Origin: CAVQCX01 sp963711095
Lineage (GTDB): Bacteria > Pseudomonadota > Gammaproteobacteria > Chromatiales > Chromatiaceae
Length of the DNA stretch: 64,000 bases
Direction of reading: 5' to 3'
Assembly (NCBI GenBank): GCA_963711095.1
Contig: CAVQCX010000015.1
Coordinates: 69,880-133,879 of the forward strand
Under the pieces are notes generated by a model. That model searched no databases and was not told the origin of the DNA. It saw nothing but the letters and a program-made list of their open reading frames with translations. This document shows positions 1 through 8,693 of the stretch, one piece after another. Both the position numbers and the translations under genes were made by a program. Every line of letters starts with the position of its first letter. Positions within the stretch are counted from its first letter, which is position 1.

Positions 1-284
1 CAGAGCACCTTGCGCAGCCCCAGCACCTGGGGACTGTGGGGGTCCTCCGGGGTCTCGCACTTTGCATGGTGCTTGCGGTGCACCGCCACCCACTCCCGGG
101 TGATCATGCCGGTGGTCAGCCAGAGCCAGAAGCGGAAGACATGGGCCACCGCCGGATGCAGCTCGAGCGCCCGGTGGGCCTGAGCGCGGTGCAAAAACAC
201 AGTGACCGATGCGATGGTCATGTGGGTCAGGCCCAGACCGACCAGTAACAGCTGCCACCAGGACAGATCGAGCAGACCGTTCAA
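1..284 (-). CDS. Fatty acid (acyl-CoA/acyl-lipid) desaturase, N-terminal part, cut by window edge
   Basis: This is the first ~94 residues of a membrane-bound di-iron desaturase that introduces a double bond into acyl chains at the cytoplasmic membrane. No ATG opens the frame. An in-frame TAA lies just upstream, and a TTG at 284 preceded by GGAG about 9 bases away is the best start. A hydrophobic segment is followed by the first histidine box HRAQAH (H32, H37), a second hydrophobic stretch, and the second box HRKHH (H69, H72, H73). These are the iron ligands of the delta-9 desaturase family. The third histidine box lies beyond the left edge. Family assignment is firm; regiospecificity cannot be read from this part. 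Confidence 0.85.
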   Translation of the reverse strand, partial: MNGLLDLSWWQLLLVGLGLTHMTIASVTVFLHRAQAHRALELHPAVAHVFRFWLWLTTGMITREWVAVHRKHHAKCETPEDPHSPQVLGLRKVL

Positions 285-365
285 CAGGAGATTCTCCGAT
301 CGGATAAAGCTAGCTTATATATCATAAACCAAAAACCTGGGAGGCGCGGGCCGACAGGTACGCGC

Positions 366-2327
366 TCAGGGCGGCGGCGGCCGCTCCAGCAGCAGGCTGC
401 CGAAGGCATCCACCTCGGCCTCCCAGCCGGACGCCAGCCAGCTGGTGGCCACGGGCTCAGTGACCAGGGCGGGGCCCGAGATACGCTGACCGGCCGCCAG
501 CCGCTCCCGAGCGTAGACCGGCACCGCCTCCTCCACCCCGTAGGCGCCGAGGCTACCCACGGCCTGGCCCGGGCCTCGCTCAGGCAAGGGCTCAAGCGCC
601 AGCGCCGGGGGCGGGCCCTGGAGCCCCACACGCATGTTCACCAGCTCCACCGGGACCGACATGCGGTGGCCATAGCGCAGCTCGTGGCGCTCGGCGAACG
701 CCGCGAGGCATCCCCGGATGCCGGTCCAGGGGAGACTCAGGGTGTAGGACTGGCCCCGGTAGCGCAGGTCGAGAGAAGGCTGCACCCTCACCCGATCCCG
801 GGGCACGCCTTCCTGCTCCAGGGCCGCGAGCCCCTCAGCGGCCAAGCCGGCGAGCGCCGTCTCCAGCGCCTCATCGGTCATACCCTCCAGCAGACCCAGC
901 CGGGTGAGCGAGACCTGGCGGCCCGGCGGGGTCGCCAGCATACCCAGGGCGGACAGCACCCCCGCATGGGCGGGCACCATGGCGCGGGTCATCCCGAGGG
1001 CTTCGGCCAAGGCGCACACATGCAGTCCCCCTGCCCCGCCGAAGCAGACCAGGGTGAAGGCGCGCGGGTCCACACCGCGCTGCACGGAGATCACACGCAG
1101 GGCCCGGGCCATATGCTCGTTGGCCACCCGCACCACGCCGAGGGCCGCCTGCTCCGGACTGGTCCCCAGGGCCAGGGCTCCCAGGGCGGAGCGGGCCGCC
1201 GCTTGGTCCAAGCCCATGCGCCCGCCGAGAAAGGCCTCGGGCAGCAGTCGCCCGAGCACCAGGTTGGCGTCGGTCACAGTGGCATGTCGCCCCCCCTGGC
1301 CATAGCAGGCCGGGCCCGGCGAGGCGCCGGCCGACTCCGGACCCACCTGCAGCAGCCCCCCCGCATCGACCCGGGCGATGGAGCCCCCGCCGGCACCGAT
1401 GGTATGCATGTCGACCATGGGCACTGCCACGGGGTAGCGCCCGATGCGCCCCTCGCTGGTCAGCCGGGGTGCCCCATCGAGCAGGCAGACATCGGTGGAG
1501 GTGCCGCCCATATCGAAAGACAGCAGTCTGTCCCGTCCCGCCGCGGCGCCCAGCAAGCGCGCCCCCACCGTCCCGCCGGCGGGGCCGGAGAGCAGCATCC
1601 GCACCGCCTGCCCGCCTGCCTGGTCAGCGGCAATCGTCTCCCCCGAGCTCTGCATCACCGAGACCCGGGCGCCGGACAGCGCTCCGGTCAGCCGGCCGAG
1701 GTAGCCCTCCACCAAAGGCCCGACCCAGGCATTGAGCCAGGTGGCCGTGCCCCGCTCGTACTCCCGGATCTCGGGCAGCACCGCCGAGGATCGCGACACG
1801 AAGACCCCCGCCGGCACCACCGCTTCGATGCGTCGCTCCGGCGTCGCATCCAGATAGGAGAACAACAGGTTGATCGCCACCGAGCGGGGGGCGAGCGCCC
1901 GCAACCGCCCCGACAGGTCCGCCAGATCTGCCTCGGTCAGCGGCTCTACGGCCCTGCCGTCCGCGCCCAGGCGCCCGCCGGTCTCCAGGCAGAGCGCCGG
2001 GGGCACAGGCGGCGGCGTCCCTGCGGGCTGGAGCTCGTCGAGCTCGGCCCGAGCCTGACGGCCTATGGTCAGCACATCGCCGAGACCCCGGTTGGTGACG
2101 TAGACAGTGCGCACGCCCTTGCCTTCCAGCACGGCGTTGGTGGCTACCGTGGTGCCGTGCACGGCGACCAGACCGCCAGGGTCCAGTCCCATTTCCGCGA
2201 GGCCCCGCAGGATCGCGATCTCGGGGGCGTCCGGGGTGGAGAGCACCTTATGCACCCGAAACCGGGTCCCCTCGTACAGGACGAAGTCCGTGAAGGTCCC
2301 CCCGGTATCGATGCCAATCAGCTTCAA
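366..2327 (-). CDS. Hydantoinase/5-oxoprolinase family protein, HyuA-like subunit
   Basis: The 653-residue protein belongs to the ATP-dependent hydantoinase A/5-oxoprolinase alpha family, which opens cyclic amides such as hydantoins or 5-oxoproline. The N-terminal phosphate-binding motif GIDTGGTFTDF (residues 5-15) and the later LSFDMGGTSTDV motif are the actin-like nucleotide-binding signatures of the family. LSGPAGG and GAGGGSIA are also conserved. Length matches the family (about 650-700). The partner HyuB subunit, usually adjacent, is absent: the neighbours are a desaturase and a divergent ABC operon. The substrate cannot be told from sequence, and acetone-carboxylase-type relatives share the fold. 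Confidence 0.85.
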   Translation of the reverse strand: MKLIGIDTGGTFTDFVLYEGTRFRVHKVLSTPDAPEIAILRGLAEMGLDPGGLVAVHGTTVATNAVLEGKGVRTVYVTNRGLGDVLTIGRQARAELDELQPAGTPPPVPPALCLETGGRLGADGRAVEPLTEADLADLSGRLRALAPRSVAINLLFSYLDATPERRIEAVVPAGVFVSRSSAVLPEIREYERGTATWLNAWVGPLVEGYLGRLTGALSGARVSVMQSSGETIAADQAGGQAVRMLLSGPAGGTVGARLLGAAAGRDRLLSFDMGGTSTDVCLLDGAPRLTSEGRIGRYPVAVPMVDMHTIGAGGGSIARVDAGGLLQVGPESAGASPGPACYGQGGRHATVTDANLVLGRLLPEAFLGGRMGLDQAAARSALGALALGTSPEQAALGVVRVANEHMARALRVISVQRGVDPRAFTLVCFGGAGGLHVCALAEALGMTRAMVPAHAGVLSALGMLATPPGRQVSLTRLGLLEGMTDEALETALAGLAAEGLAALEQEGVPRDRVRVQPSLDLRYRGQSYTLSLPWTGIRGCLAAFAERHELRYGHRMSVPVELVNMRVGLQGPPPALALEPLPERGPGQAVGSLGAYGVEEAVPVYARERLAAGQRISGPALVTEPVATSWLASGWEAEVDAFGSLLLERPPPP

Positions 2328-2448
2328 GGTGCGCCTCGCCCGCTCATCGCGAGCAGATAAGATACCCGCCGGTCAGTCTCGGTGCGAACGACCTCGGGAG
2401 GCGGCCGTGCTTGTACGCCCGGGTCGCCCCCAGTATCTTGTTCGGCCC

Positions 2449-3372
2449 ATGGAGCCACTGTTGGAAGCCGAGAATCTGACCCGTTGTTTCGGCGAGCGCC
2501 GGGCAGTCGACGGCATCGGGCTCGCAGTCCGGGCCGGCGAGGTGCTCGGTCTGCTCGGACCGAACGGCGCCGGCAAGTCCACCACCATGCGCATGCTCAG
2601 CGGATGCCTGGCCCCGCACGCCGGGTGCATACGCATCGACGGCCTGGACCTGGTGAGCCGGCCCCGGGAGGCCAAGCGCCGCGTCGGCTACCTGCCCGAG
2701 CGCCCCCCGCTGTACCCGGAGCTCACCGTGGACGAGTATCTGCGCTTCGCCGCGCGCCTGCGCGGGCTGAGTCGGCAAGAGGCAGGAGAGCGACTCGGCC
2801 GGGTCAAGCGCCGCTGCGGCCTGGCCGATGCCGGCCGACGCCTGATCGCCAACCTGTCCCGGGGCTATCAGCAACGGCTCGGTATCGCCCAGGCGATTAT
2901 CCATGCGCCACCGGTGGTGATCCTCGATGAGCCCACCACCGGCCTCGACCCCTTGCAGAACCGGGAGGTACGCGAGCTGATCGGGGAGCTTGGCCAGGGG
3001 TCCGCCGTGCTGCTCTCCACCCACATCCTGCCCGAGGTCCAGGCCCTGTGCAGTCGGGCCATCATCATCCATCAGGGCCGCCTGGTCTATGGCGAAGACC
3101 TGCGGCAGGGCACCGGGCGCGCGCCCGGCAGCGTGCTGATCGCCCTGCAACGACCTCCGGACGCCGCCGCCCTGGCGGCCCTGCAAGGGGTGGGAGCCGT
3201 GCATCCCTTGGGCGACCGGCGCTTCCGGCTCGACACCGCGCCGTCGGGGCAGGCCGACCGGACCCTGGCCGAGCGCATCGCCGGCCAGGGCTGGGGGCTC
3301 GACGAGTACACGCCCCAGCGCCCGGGACTGGAGCAGATCTTCGTGGACATTGCCGCCGGGCAGGCTGGATGA
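2449..3372 (+). CDS. ABC transporter ATP-binding protein, GldA-like
   Basis: This 307-residue cytoplasmic ATPase would power the permease encoded next. Walker A is GPNGAGKST (residues 37-45), the family signature is LSRGYQQRLGIAQA, and Walker B is VVILDEPTTGLDP. The frame is open much further upstream, but homology begins at the ATG chosen here. Its stop overlaps the permease start (ATGA), so the two are translationally coupled. The order ATPase, ABC-2 permease, GldG-like protein, DUF4340 protein is the conserved Gld-type ABC operon found in many non-gliding bacteria. The substrate is unknown. Confidence 0.9.
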   Translation: MEPLLEAENLTRCFGERRAVDGIGLAVRAGEVLGLLGPNGAGKSTTMRMLSGCLAPHAGCIRIDGLDLVSRPREAKRRVGYLPERPPLYPELTVDEYLRFAARLRGLSRQEAGERLGRVKRRCGLADAGRRLIANLSRGYQQRLGIAQAIIHAPPVVILDEPTTGLDPLQNREVRELIGELGQGSAVLLSTHILPEVQALCSRAIIIHQGRLVYGEDLRQGTGRAPGSVLIALQRPPDAAALAALQGVGAVHPLGDRRFRLDTAPSGQADRTLAERIAGQGWGLDEYTPQRPGLEQIFVDIAAGQAG

Positions 3373-4121
3373 CTATCCCGGTGATCGTCCGGCGGGAGCT
3401 GCACGGACTCTGCGTCTCGCCGCTCGCCTGGGCTGTCCTCGCGGCCGCGGTGTTCATCGTCGCCTGGATCTTTCTCGTGCAGGTGGACGCGTTCCTGGCG
3501 GTGCAGCCACGGCTCAAGGTTCTGGAAAACGCCCCCGGACTCACAGCCCTGGTCGCGGTGCCGGTGCTGCGCGCTGCCGGCGGGGTCGCACTGCTGCTGG
3601 TGCCGGTGCTGACCATGCGCACGTTCAGCGCCGAGCTGCAGTCCGGTAGCTTCGACCTGCTGCAATCCTCGCCCGCGGGCACCCTGTCCATCGTCCTGGG
3701 AAAGTATCTGGCGCTGCTGGGATTTCTCGGTCTGCTGCTGGCGCTGGTCAGCGCCATGCCCCTGACGCTGCTGGCGGGCGGGCAGCTCGATCTGGGACAC
3801 CTGGCAGCCGCTGTGCTGGGGGTGGCGCTGCTGCTCGGCTGCTTTGCCGCCCTGGGCCTGTTCATCTCGACCCTGACCACCCAGCCGGCCATGGCGGCGG
3901 CCATGACTTATGGTCTGCTGCTGCTGCTGTGGCTGTTCGGATCCGGCTCGGCAGGAGGCTCGCTGGGCGCCTTCCTGGAGTGGGGGTCGCTGCGCACCCA
4001 CCTGAACACCTTCCTCCAGGGGCTGGTGCGCTCCAGCGACCTGCTGTTCTATCCGCTTGCGAGCTGCACTGCCCTGGCCCTGGCGGTCAGACGGCTCGAG
4101 CTCAGGCGCACCGAAGGCTGA
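3369..4121 (+). CDS. ABC-2 type permease, GldF-like
   Basis: The 250-residue protein is an inner-membrane permease with about six hydrophobic segments, starting near residue 20 and continuing through the LLLALVSAMPLTLL and LLLLLWLFG stretches. Its start codon overlaps the stop of the ATPase gene. The following GldG-like gene begins 8 bases after its stop. Size and organisation match the GldF/ABC-2 subfamily (about 240-250 residues). It would form the membrane channel of the Gld-type transporter. The transported substrate is not known for the proteobacterial versions. Confidence 0.85.
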   Translation: MTIPVIVRRELHGLCVSPLAWAVLAAAVFIVAWIFLVQVDAFLAVQPRLKVLENAPGLTALVAVPVLRAAGGVALLLVPVLTMRTFSAELQSGSFDLLQSSPAGTLSIVLGKYLALLGFLGLLLALVSAMPLTLLAGGQLDLGHLAAAVLGVALLLGCFAALGLFISTLTTQPAMAAAMTYGLLLLLWLFGSGSAGGSLGAFLEWGSLRTHLNTFLQGLVRSSDLLFYPLASCTALALAVRRLELRRTEG

Positions 4122-4129
4122 GCGGCGCT

Positions 4130-5476
4130 ATGGAGCCGGAAACGCGTGCACGCTGGGCACGCCGGGCTCACCGGCTGGTGTTCTACGCCCTGCTGGTCGC
4201 CACAGTGGGACTCGCCGGCTGGCTCAGCCTGGTCTACGACCTGCAATGGGACTGGACGGCTGCCGCCCGCAACTCCCTGTCGGAGCCAAGCATAGAAGTG
4301 CTCGCGCGTCTCTCGGGGCCCCTGGAGATCACCGCCTTCGCGCCTCCGGGCGGGTCGCTGCGCAAGACCCTGTCGGACTTCGTGGAGCGCTACCGCCGCG
4401 TCCGACCTGACATCCGCTTGCGTTTCGTGGACCCGCAAACCGATCCCGAGCTGACGCGCAAGCTCGGCATCCAGGTCTCCGGCGAGATGATTCTGCGATA
4501 TCAGGGACGCAGCGAGCACCTGCGCCGGCTCACCGAGCAGGCGTTCAGCGATGCGATCGAGGGACTCGCCGAGCAAGGCGAGCGCTGGATCGCCTACCTG
4601 GTGGGGCATGGCGAGCGCAACCTCGCCGGGCAGGCCAACTTCGACCTGGGAGACTTCGGCGCGGAGCTCACGCGCAAGGGCTTGCGGCTGCAGGCCCTGA
4701 ACTTGCTAGTGCTCGCCTCGATCCCGGGCAACACCGCGCTGTTGGTGCTGGCCGGCCCCAGGGTCGATCTGCTGCCGGGTGAATGGCAGCTGATACGCAG
4801 CTATGTAGAGGCGGGCGGGCACCTGCTCTGGCTCACCGATCCCGAGGCCCGGATCGGCGCCAAAGTGATCGAGGGGCTGTTCGGCGTGCGGATGCTGCCC
4901 GGCGTCGTCGTCGATCCGAGTGCGGCGGCGCTCGGCATCGACGACCCCGCGATCACCCCGGTCAGTACCTATCCCGACCACCCGGCCACCGCCAACCTCA
5001 GCCAGCTCAGCCTGTTCCCCCACGCCGCCGCGCTGGAGTCGGCCACCGCAGCCGACTGGAACGCAGTGCCGCTGCTCAGCAGCGGCGAGCACAGCTGGAA
5101 CGAGACCGGTCCGCTGAAGGACACCGCCGAGCGGGATCCCGCGGCGGGCGAGCGCGAAGGCCCGCTGGTCATCGGCTATGCCCTGACCAGGACCCGGGCG
5201 GAGGGCGAGCAGCGGGTGCTGGTGATCGGCGACGGCGATTTTGTTTCCAATGCCTTTCTCGGTAATGCCGGCAACCTGGATCTGGGGCTCAACCTGGTTC
5301 GTTGGGCGTCCGGTCGCGACCGCATGCTCGACATACCGGCCAAGACCACCCCGGATCTGCAGCTGTCGCTCTCTCGAACGGCCACGGCAGTGATCGGCTT
5401 TGGTTTTCTACTGGTGCTGCCGTTGGGCCTGGCCGGGACCGGCGCGCTGATCTGGTGGCGCAGACGCCGCCGATGA
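4130..5476 (+). CDS. GldG-like ABC transport auxiliary protein
   Basis: The 448-residue protein has one membrane segment near residues 17-37, a long periplasmic domain, and a second membrane segment at the C-terminus (GFLLVLPLGLAGTGALIWW) followed by an arginine-rich tail. This is the architecture of the GldG/ABC-type auxiliary family (PF09822-like). The motif NSLSEPSIEVLARL and the segment LLVLAGPRVDLLPGE are typical of that family. It overlaps the next gene by 4 bases, so the four genes form one transcription unit. Its role in the transporter is uncertain; it is thought to be a periplasmic partner of the permease. Confidence 0.85.
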   Translation: MEPETRARWARRAHRLVFYALLVATVGLAGWLSLVYDLQWDWTAAARNSLSEPSIEVLARLSGPLEITAFAPPGGSLRKTLSDFVERYRRVRPDIRLRFVDPQTDPELTRKLGIQVSGEMILRYQGRSEHLRRLTEQAFSDAIEGLAEQGERWIAYLVGHGERNLAGQANFDLGDFGAELTRKGLRLQALNLLVLASIPGNTALLVLAGPRVDLLPGEWQLIRSYVEAGGHLLWLTDPEARIGAKVIEGLFGVRMLPGVVVDPSAAALGIDDPAITPVSTYPDHPATANLSQLSLFPHAAALESATAADWNAVPLLSSGEHSWNETGPLKDTAERDPAAGEREGPLVIGYALTRTRAEGEQRVLVIGDGDFVSNAFLGNAGNLDLGLNLVRWASGRDRMLDIPAKTTPDLQLSLSRTATAVIGFGFLLVLPLGLAGTGALIWWRRRRR

Positions 5477-6322
5477 GCCAGCGGGCGCGGGTGAATCTCG
5501 CCCTGGCGGGGCTGGTCCTGGTGCTGGGCACCCTGGCCTATTTCCGCCCCGGCGCCGGGCGAGGCCCCGCCCCCGCGCCCCTCAGCGCCCTCGATCCCGA
5601 GTCCGTGAGCCGGCTGCGGATCACCCGGGCAAGCGGCCAGGAGATCCTGCTCGAGCACACCACGGAAGGCTGGCAGATGCGTAAGCCCTACCGGCATCCG
5701 GCGGACCCGACGCGGGTCAGCCAGCTGCTGGCGATCCTGGCCGCGCCAAGCTACCGTGCAGCTCAAGGCCGAGCCCGCGCGACTGGACGGCTACGGGCTC
5801 ACCCGGCCTATCGCACGCCTGGAGGCCAACGACCAGGTGCTGGAGATCGGCGGCACCGAGCCGCTCGGCCAGCACCGTTACCTACGTTTGCAGGGCCGGG
5901 TGCACCTGGTCGATGACGTCTCTCTGTATTTGTTGCTTGGTCAGCCGGCGTTTTTCCTGGACCGCCGGCTGTTGGGTGACGCAGCCCATCCCATCGCCGC
6001 CATCGAGCTGCCCGGGCTTCGGGTCTTCCGAGGGGAGGGCGGTCTGTGGTCCATCGAGCCGCCCGCACCCCCCGTGGGGCAGCAACGCTTGGCGGACTGG
6101 GTGCAGGCCTGGCGCCGGGCCCGTGCCCTGGAGGTCCTGCCCGCGCCGAGCGAGCAAGGGCGAGCGCTGACGCTGCGCTTCGCCGATGGCACGCCACCCC
6201 GGGTGCTCGAGCTGCTGGAAAGCCAGCGCCTGCTGCTGGTCGACCGGGGGCAGGGCCTGGCCTACCATCTGCCGGCGGACAGCCCCCTGACCCACCGCCC
6301 CGGGCCCCAGCCCGGTGACTGA
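5473..6322 (+). pseudogene. DUF4340 protein, interrupted by a frameshift
   Basis: The first part starts at ATG 5473 with a membrane anchor (ALAGLVLVLGTLAYF) and the DUF4340 motif GWQMRKPYRHPADPTRVSQLLAIL, here spanning about residues 66-90. From about 5748 the homology continues in the next frame (QLKAEPARLDGYGL, then IGGTEPLGQHRYLRL) to the stop at 6322. The total length of 850 nt is one more than a multiple of three, so one surplus base explains the break. Dropping one A at 5748-5749 joins both halves as LAAPATVQLKAEP. DUF4340 proteins normally close the Gld-type ABC operon, as here. It is either a real frameshift or a sequence error. Confidence 0.75.
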
Positions 6323-6381
6323 GACGCCAGACCAACCCGCCGGGGCACCCGGTGCGGCGCGCTCGGCGGGATGAGCAACAG

Positions 6382-7194
6382 ATGCCCGAGCTCCCCGAGG
6401 TCGAGACTACCCGCCGGGGCGTAGCGCCCTACTTGGTGGGACAGCGGCTCACAGGGGTGCGCGTGCGCCAGCCGCTGCTGCGCTGGCCGATCCCGGAGAC
6501 GCTCTGCCGGCAGGCGCCCGGGCAAGAGATCCTGGCCGTCGAACGGCGGGCAAAGTACCTGTTGCTGCGCCTGGAGCACGGCACGGTGCTGATCCATCTG
6601 GGTATGTCCGGGAGCCTGCGGCTGCTCCCCGCGGACACGCCCGCGGGCCCCCACGACCATGTGGATCTGCTGATCGGCGCCCGCTGCCTGCGCCTGCACG
6701 ACCCGCGCCGGTTCGGAGCGCTGCTGTGGACCACCGAGGACCCCGGGTGCCACCCACGGCTCGCGGGGCTCGGTCTGGAGCCCTTCGATCCGGCGTTCCA
6801 CGGCGAATGCCTGCAGCGCGCCGCGCAGGGGCGGCGGATCGCCGTCAAGTCGCTGATCATGGACCAGCGGGTGCTGGTCGGGGTCGGCAACATCTATGCG
6901 AGCGAGGCCCTGTTCCGGGCCCGCATCCACCCGGCGCGCGCCGCGCAGCGCATCTCCCGGGAGCGCTACCGGCACCTTGCGGAGGCCATCCGGACGGTGC
7001 TGAGCTGCGCCATCGAGCAAGGGGGCACCAGCCTGAGGGACTTCGTCCGGGAGGACGGGCGCCCCGGCTACTTCACGCAATCACTGGAGGTCTATGGAAG
7101 GACGGGCCTGGCCTGCTCAGGCTGCGGTCGGCCCATCCGCGAGCAGCGCATCGGTCAGCGCTCGAGCTTCTTCTGTCCGCATTGTCAGCGTTAG
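6382..7194 (+). CDS. mutM: Formamidopyrimidine-DNA glycosylase (Fpg/MutM)
   Basis: The 270-residue base-excision repair enzyme removes 8-oxoguanine and nicks the resulting site. The start at 6382 gives the required N-terminus MPELPEVE, where Pro2 is the catalytic nucleophile after Met removal and Glu3 is the general acid. The helix-two-turn-helix region includes VGVGNIYASEALF. The C-terminal zinc finger has the four cysteines CSGC and CPHC around GQRSSFF. An in-frame ATG 30 bases upstream would bury Pro2, so it is rejected. It converges with the ferredoxin gene across a short gap. Confidence 0.97.
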   Translation: MPELPEVETTRRGVAPYLVGQRLTGVRVRQPLLRWPIPETLCRQAPGQEILAVERRAKYLLLRLEHGTVLIHLGMSGSLRLLPADTPAGPHDHVDLLIGARCLRLHDPRRFGALLWTTEDPGCHPRLAGLGLEPFDPAFHGECLQRAAQGRRIAVKSLIMDQRVLVGVGNIYASEALFRARIHPARAAQRISRERYRHLAEAIRTVLSCAIEQGGTSLRDFVREDGRPGYFTQSLEVYGRTGLACSGCGRPIREQRIGQRSSFFCPHCQR

Positions 7195-7251
7195 CGGGCC
7201 AGACGGCCAAGGCTCAGAGCGCGGACCCACCGCAGCCCGCGGCGCTCGGGC

Positions 7252-7506
7252 TCAGCCCTCGGTCGCGGTGATCCGCTGGTATTTTTCCCGCAGCTGGTCC
7301 TCGCTCTCTTCGTGATCTGGGTCCTTGATGATGCAGTCCACCGGGCAGACCTCGACACACTGGGAGGTCTCGTAGTGCCCGACGCACTCGGTGCACAGCT
7401 TGGGGTCGATCTCGTAGATCTCCTCGCCCTGGTAGATCGCGCCGTTGGGGCACTCGGGCTCGCACACATCGCAGTTGATGCACTCGTCGGTAATGATCAA
7501 AGCCAC
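7252..7506 (-). CDS. YfhL-type 2[4Fe-4S] ferredoxin
   Basis: This 84-residue electron carrier binds two 4Fe-4S clusters. Cluster ligands are C9, C12, C15 and C19 (CINCDVCEPECP), then C38, C41, C50, C54 and C58. The insertion between C41 and C50 (VGHYETSQ) and the acidic C-terminal helix are hallmarks of the YfhL/Allochromatium-type ferredoxins. It lies directly downstream of coaD, a common gammaproteobacterial arrangement. The redox partner is not evident from the context. Confidence 0.95.
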   Translation of the reverse strand: MALIITDECINCDVCEPECPNGAIYQGEEIYEIDPKLCTECVGHYETSQCVEVCPVDCIIKDPDHEESEDQLREKYQRITATEG

Positions 7507-7550
7507 GTTGGATCTCCTGGGACAGACCGGCTCGACCGGGACTCGGCGGG

Positions 7551-8027
7551 TCAGCGCCCACGCGCCATCAGGGCCGCCCGGACGCTCGGATGGACGAAAT
7601 CCGACACATCGCCCCCGAGCCGCGCGATCTCCCGCACCAGGCTCGAGGAGATGTAGGCAAATTGCTCTGCCGGGGTCAGGAATATGGTCTCCAGGTCAGG
7701 CGCCAGCCGCCGGTTCATGCCTGCCAGCTGGAACTCGTACTCGAAATCGGACACCGCCCTGAGCCCGCGCAGGATCACCGAGGCACCGATCCGGTGGGCC
7801 AGCTCCACGAGCAGGCTGTCAAACTGACAGACCTCCACGCTCGGGATATCGTCCAACACTTCGCGGGCCAGCTCCACCCGTCGCTCCACGGAAAATGCAG
7901 GGTCTTTGCCCGCGTTCACGGCCACCGCCACCACTACCCGGTCACACAGCCTCGCCGCCCGCGAGACCAGATCGCTGTGACCATTGGTGATGGGATCGAA
8001 GGTCCCCGGATAGACGGCCGTGATCAT
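7551..8027 (-). CDS. coaD: Pantetheine-phosphate adenylyltransferase
   Basis: CoaD joins 4'-phosphopantetheine to AMP, giving dephospho-CoA, the penultimate step of coenzyme A synthesis. The nucleotidyltransferase motif TNGH sits in YPGTFDPITNGHSDL, and the C-terminal ISSSLVREIA motif is present. The start is set at the Met of MITAVYPG, giving 158 residues, the usual length. In-frame starts at 8036 and 8063 add 3 or 12 residues and cannot be ruled out. It is followed by the ferredoxin gene and preceded by rsmD on the same strand. Confidence 0.96.
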   Translation of the reverse strand: MITAVYPGTFDPITNGHSDLVSRAARLCDRVVVAVAVNAGKDPAFSVERRVELAREVLDDIPSVEVCQFDSLLVELAHRIGASVILRGLRAVSDFEYEFQLAGMNRRLAPDLETIFLTPAEQFAYISSSLVREIARLGGDVSDFVHPSVRAALMARGR

Positions 8028-8096
8028 CGAGCGCATGCCATGCCCGCTGGAGCCCGGCAGCATACTAGCAGATCCCGGCGCCCGAATTGATCTTTG

Positions 8097-8693
8097 TCAG
8101 TCGGTGTCCGGAGGCCGCTGGGGCCTGGCCAGGGCATAGCGGACCTGGCCGGCCCGCTTCGCCCGCTCCAGGGTCCAGCCCGCCGGCAAGGGCGGCAGCC
8201 CGGCCGAGGCATCGGTCTCCAGATAGACCCGGGCATCGGTGCACAACCATCCACCGCTGTCCAGCCGCTCCAGGCAGCGCCCCAGCAGCCCCGCCGCGAA
8301 GGGTGGGTCGAGAAACACGATGTCGAAGGGCTCGGCGGACCCACCGAGCCAGCGCAGGGCATCGGCCTGGATGATCCGCAGTCCGCCCAGCCCGAGCTCG
8401 CAGGCAGCCTCGCGCAGCCCGCGCACGGCCTCCGGGGCCCGCTCGAGCAGGACCACCTCCGCCGCCCCCCGGGAAGCGGCCTCCAGACCCAGCGCGCCGC
8501 TACCGGCGAACAGGTCCAGGCAGCGGCTGCCCGGCAGCCGGGCCTGCAGCCAGTTGAACAGGGTCTCTCGGATCCGGTCGCCGGTGGGACGCAGCCCCGG
8601 CAGATCGGGAAAGCGCAGCCGCCGGCCACGCAGTCGCCCGCCGATGATACGGATCTGGTTGGTGCCGCCGGGCCGGCGGGAGCCGGGGCTCAC
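8097..8693 (-). CDS. rsmD: 16S rRNA (guanine966-N2)-methyltransferase RsmD
   Basis: The 198-residue enzyme methylates G966 of 16S rRNA using SAM. It shows the N-terminal IRIIGGRLRGRRL motif, the SAM-binding loop DLFAGSGALGLEA, and the catalytic FLDPPF motif of N2-guanine methyltransferases. Its start overlaps the end of the upstream M16 peptidase gene by 4 bases. The order peptidases, rsmD, coaD, ferredoxin suggests one transcription unit on this strand. Confidence 0.95.
   Translation of the reverse strand: MSPGSRRPGGTNQIRIIGGRLRGRRLRFPDLPGLRPTGDRIRETLFNWLQARLPGSRCLDLFAGSGALGLEAASRGAAEVVLLERAPEAVRGLREAACELGLGGLRIIQADALRWLGGSAEPFDIVFLDPPFAAGLLGRCLERLDSGGWLCTDARVYLETDASAGLPPLPAGWTLERAKRAGQVRYALARPQRPPDTD

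Noticed and set aside
666..2360. Long + strand open frame opposite the HyuA-like gene
   Set aside because: Its composition is typical of the antisense of a high-GC gene and it has no motifs, while the minus-strand protein has clear family signatures.
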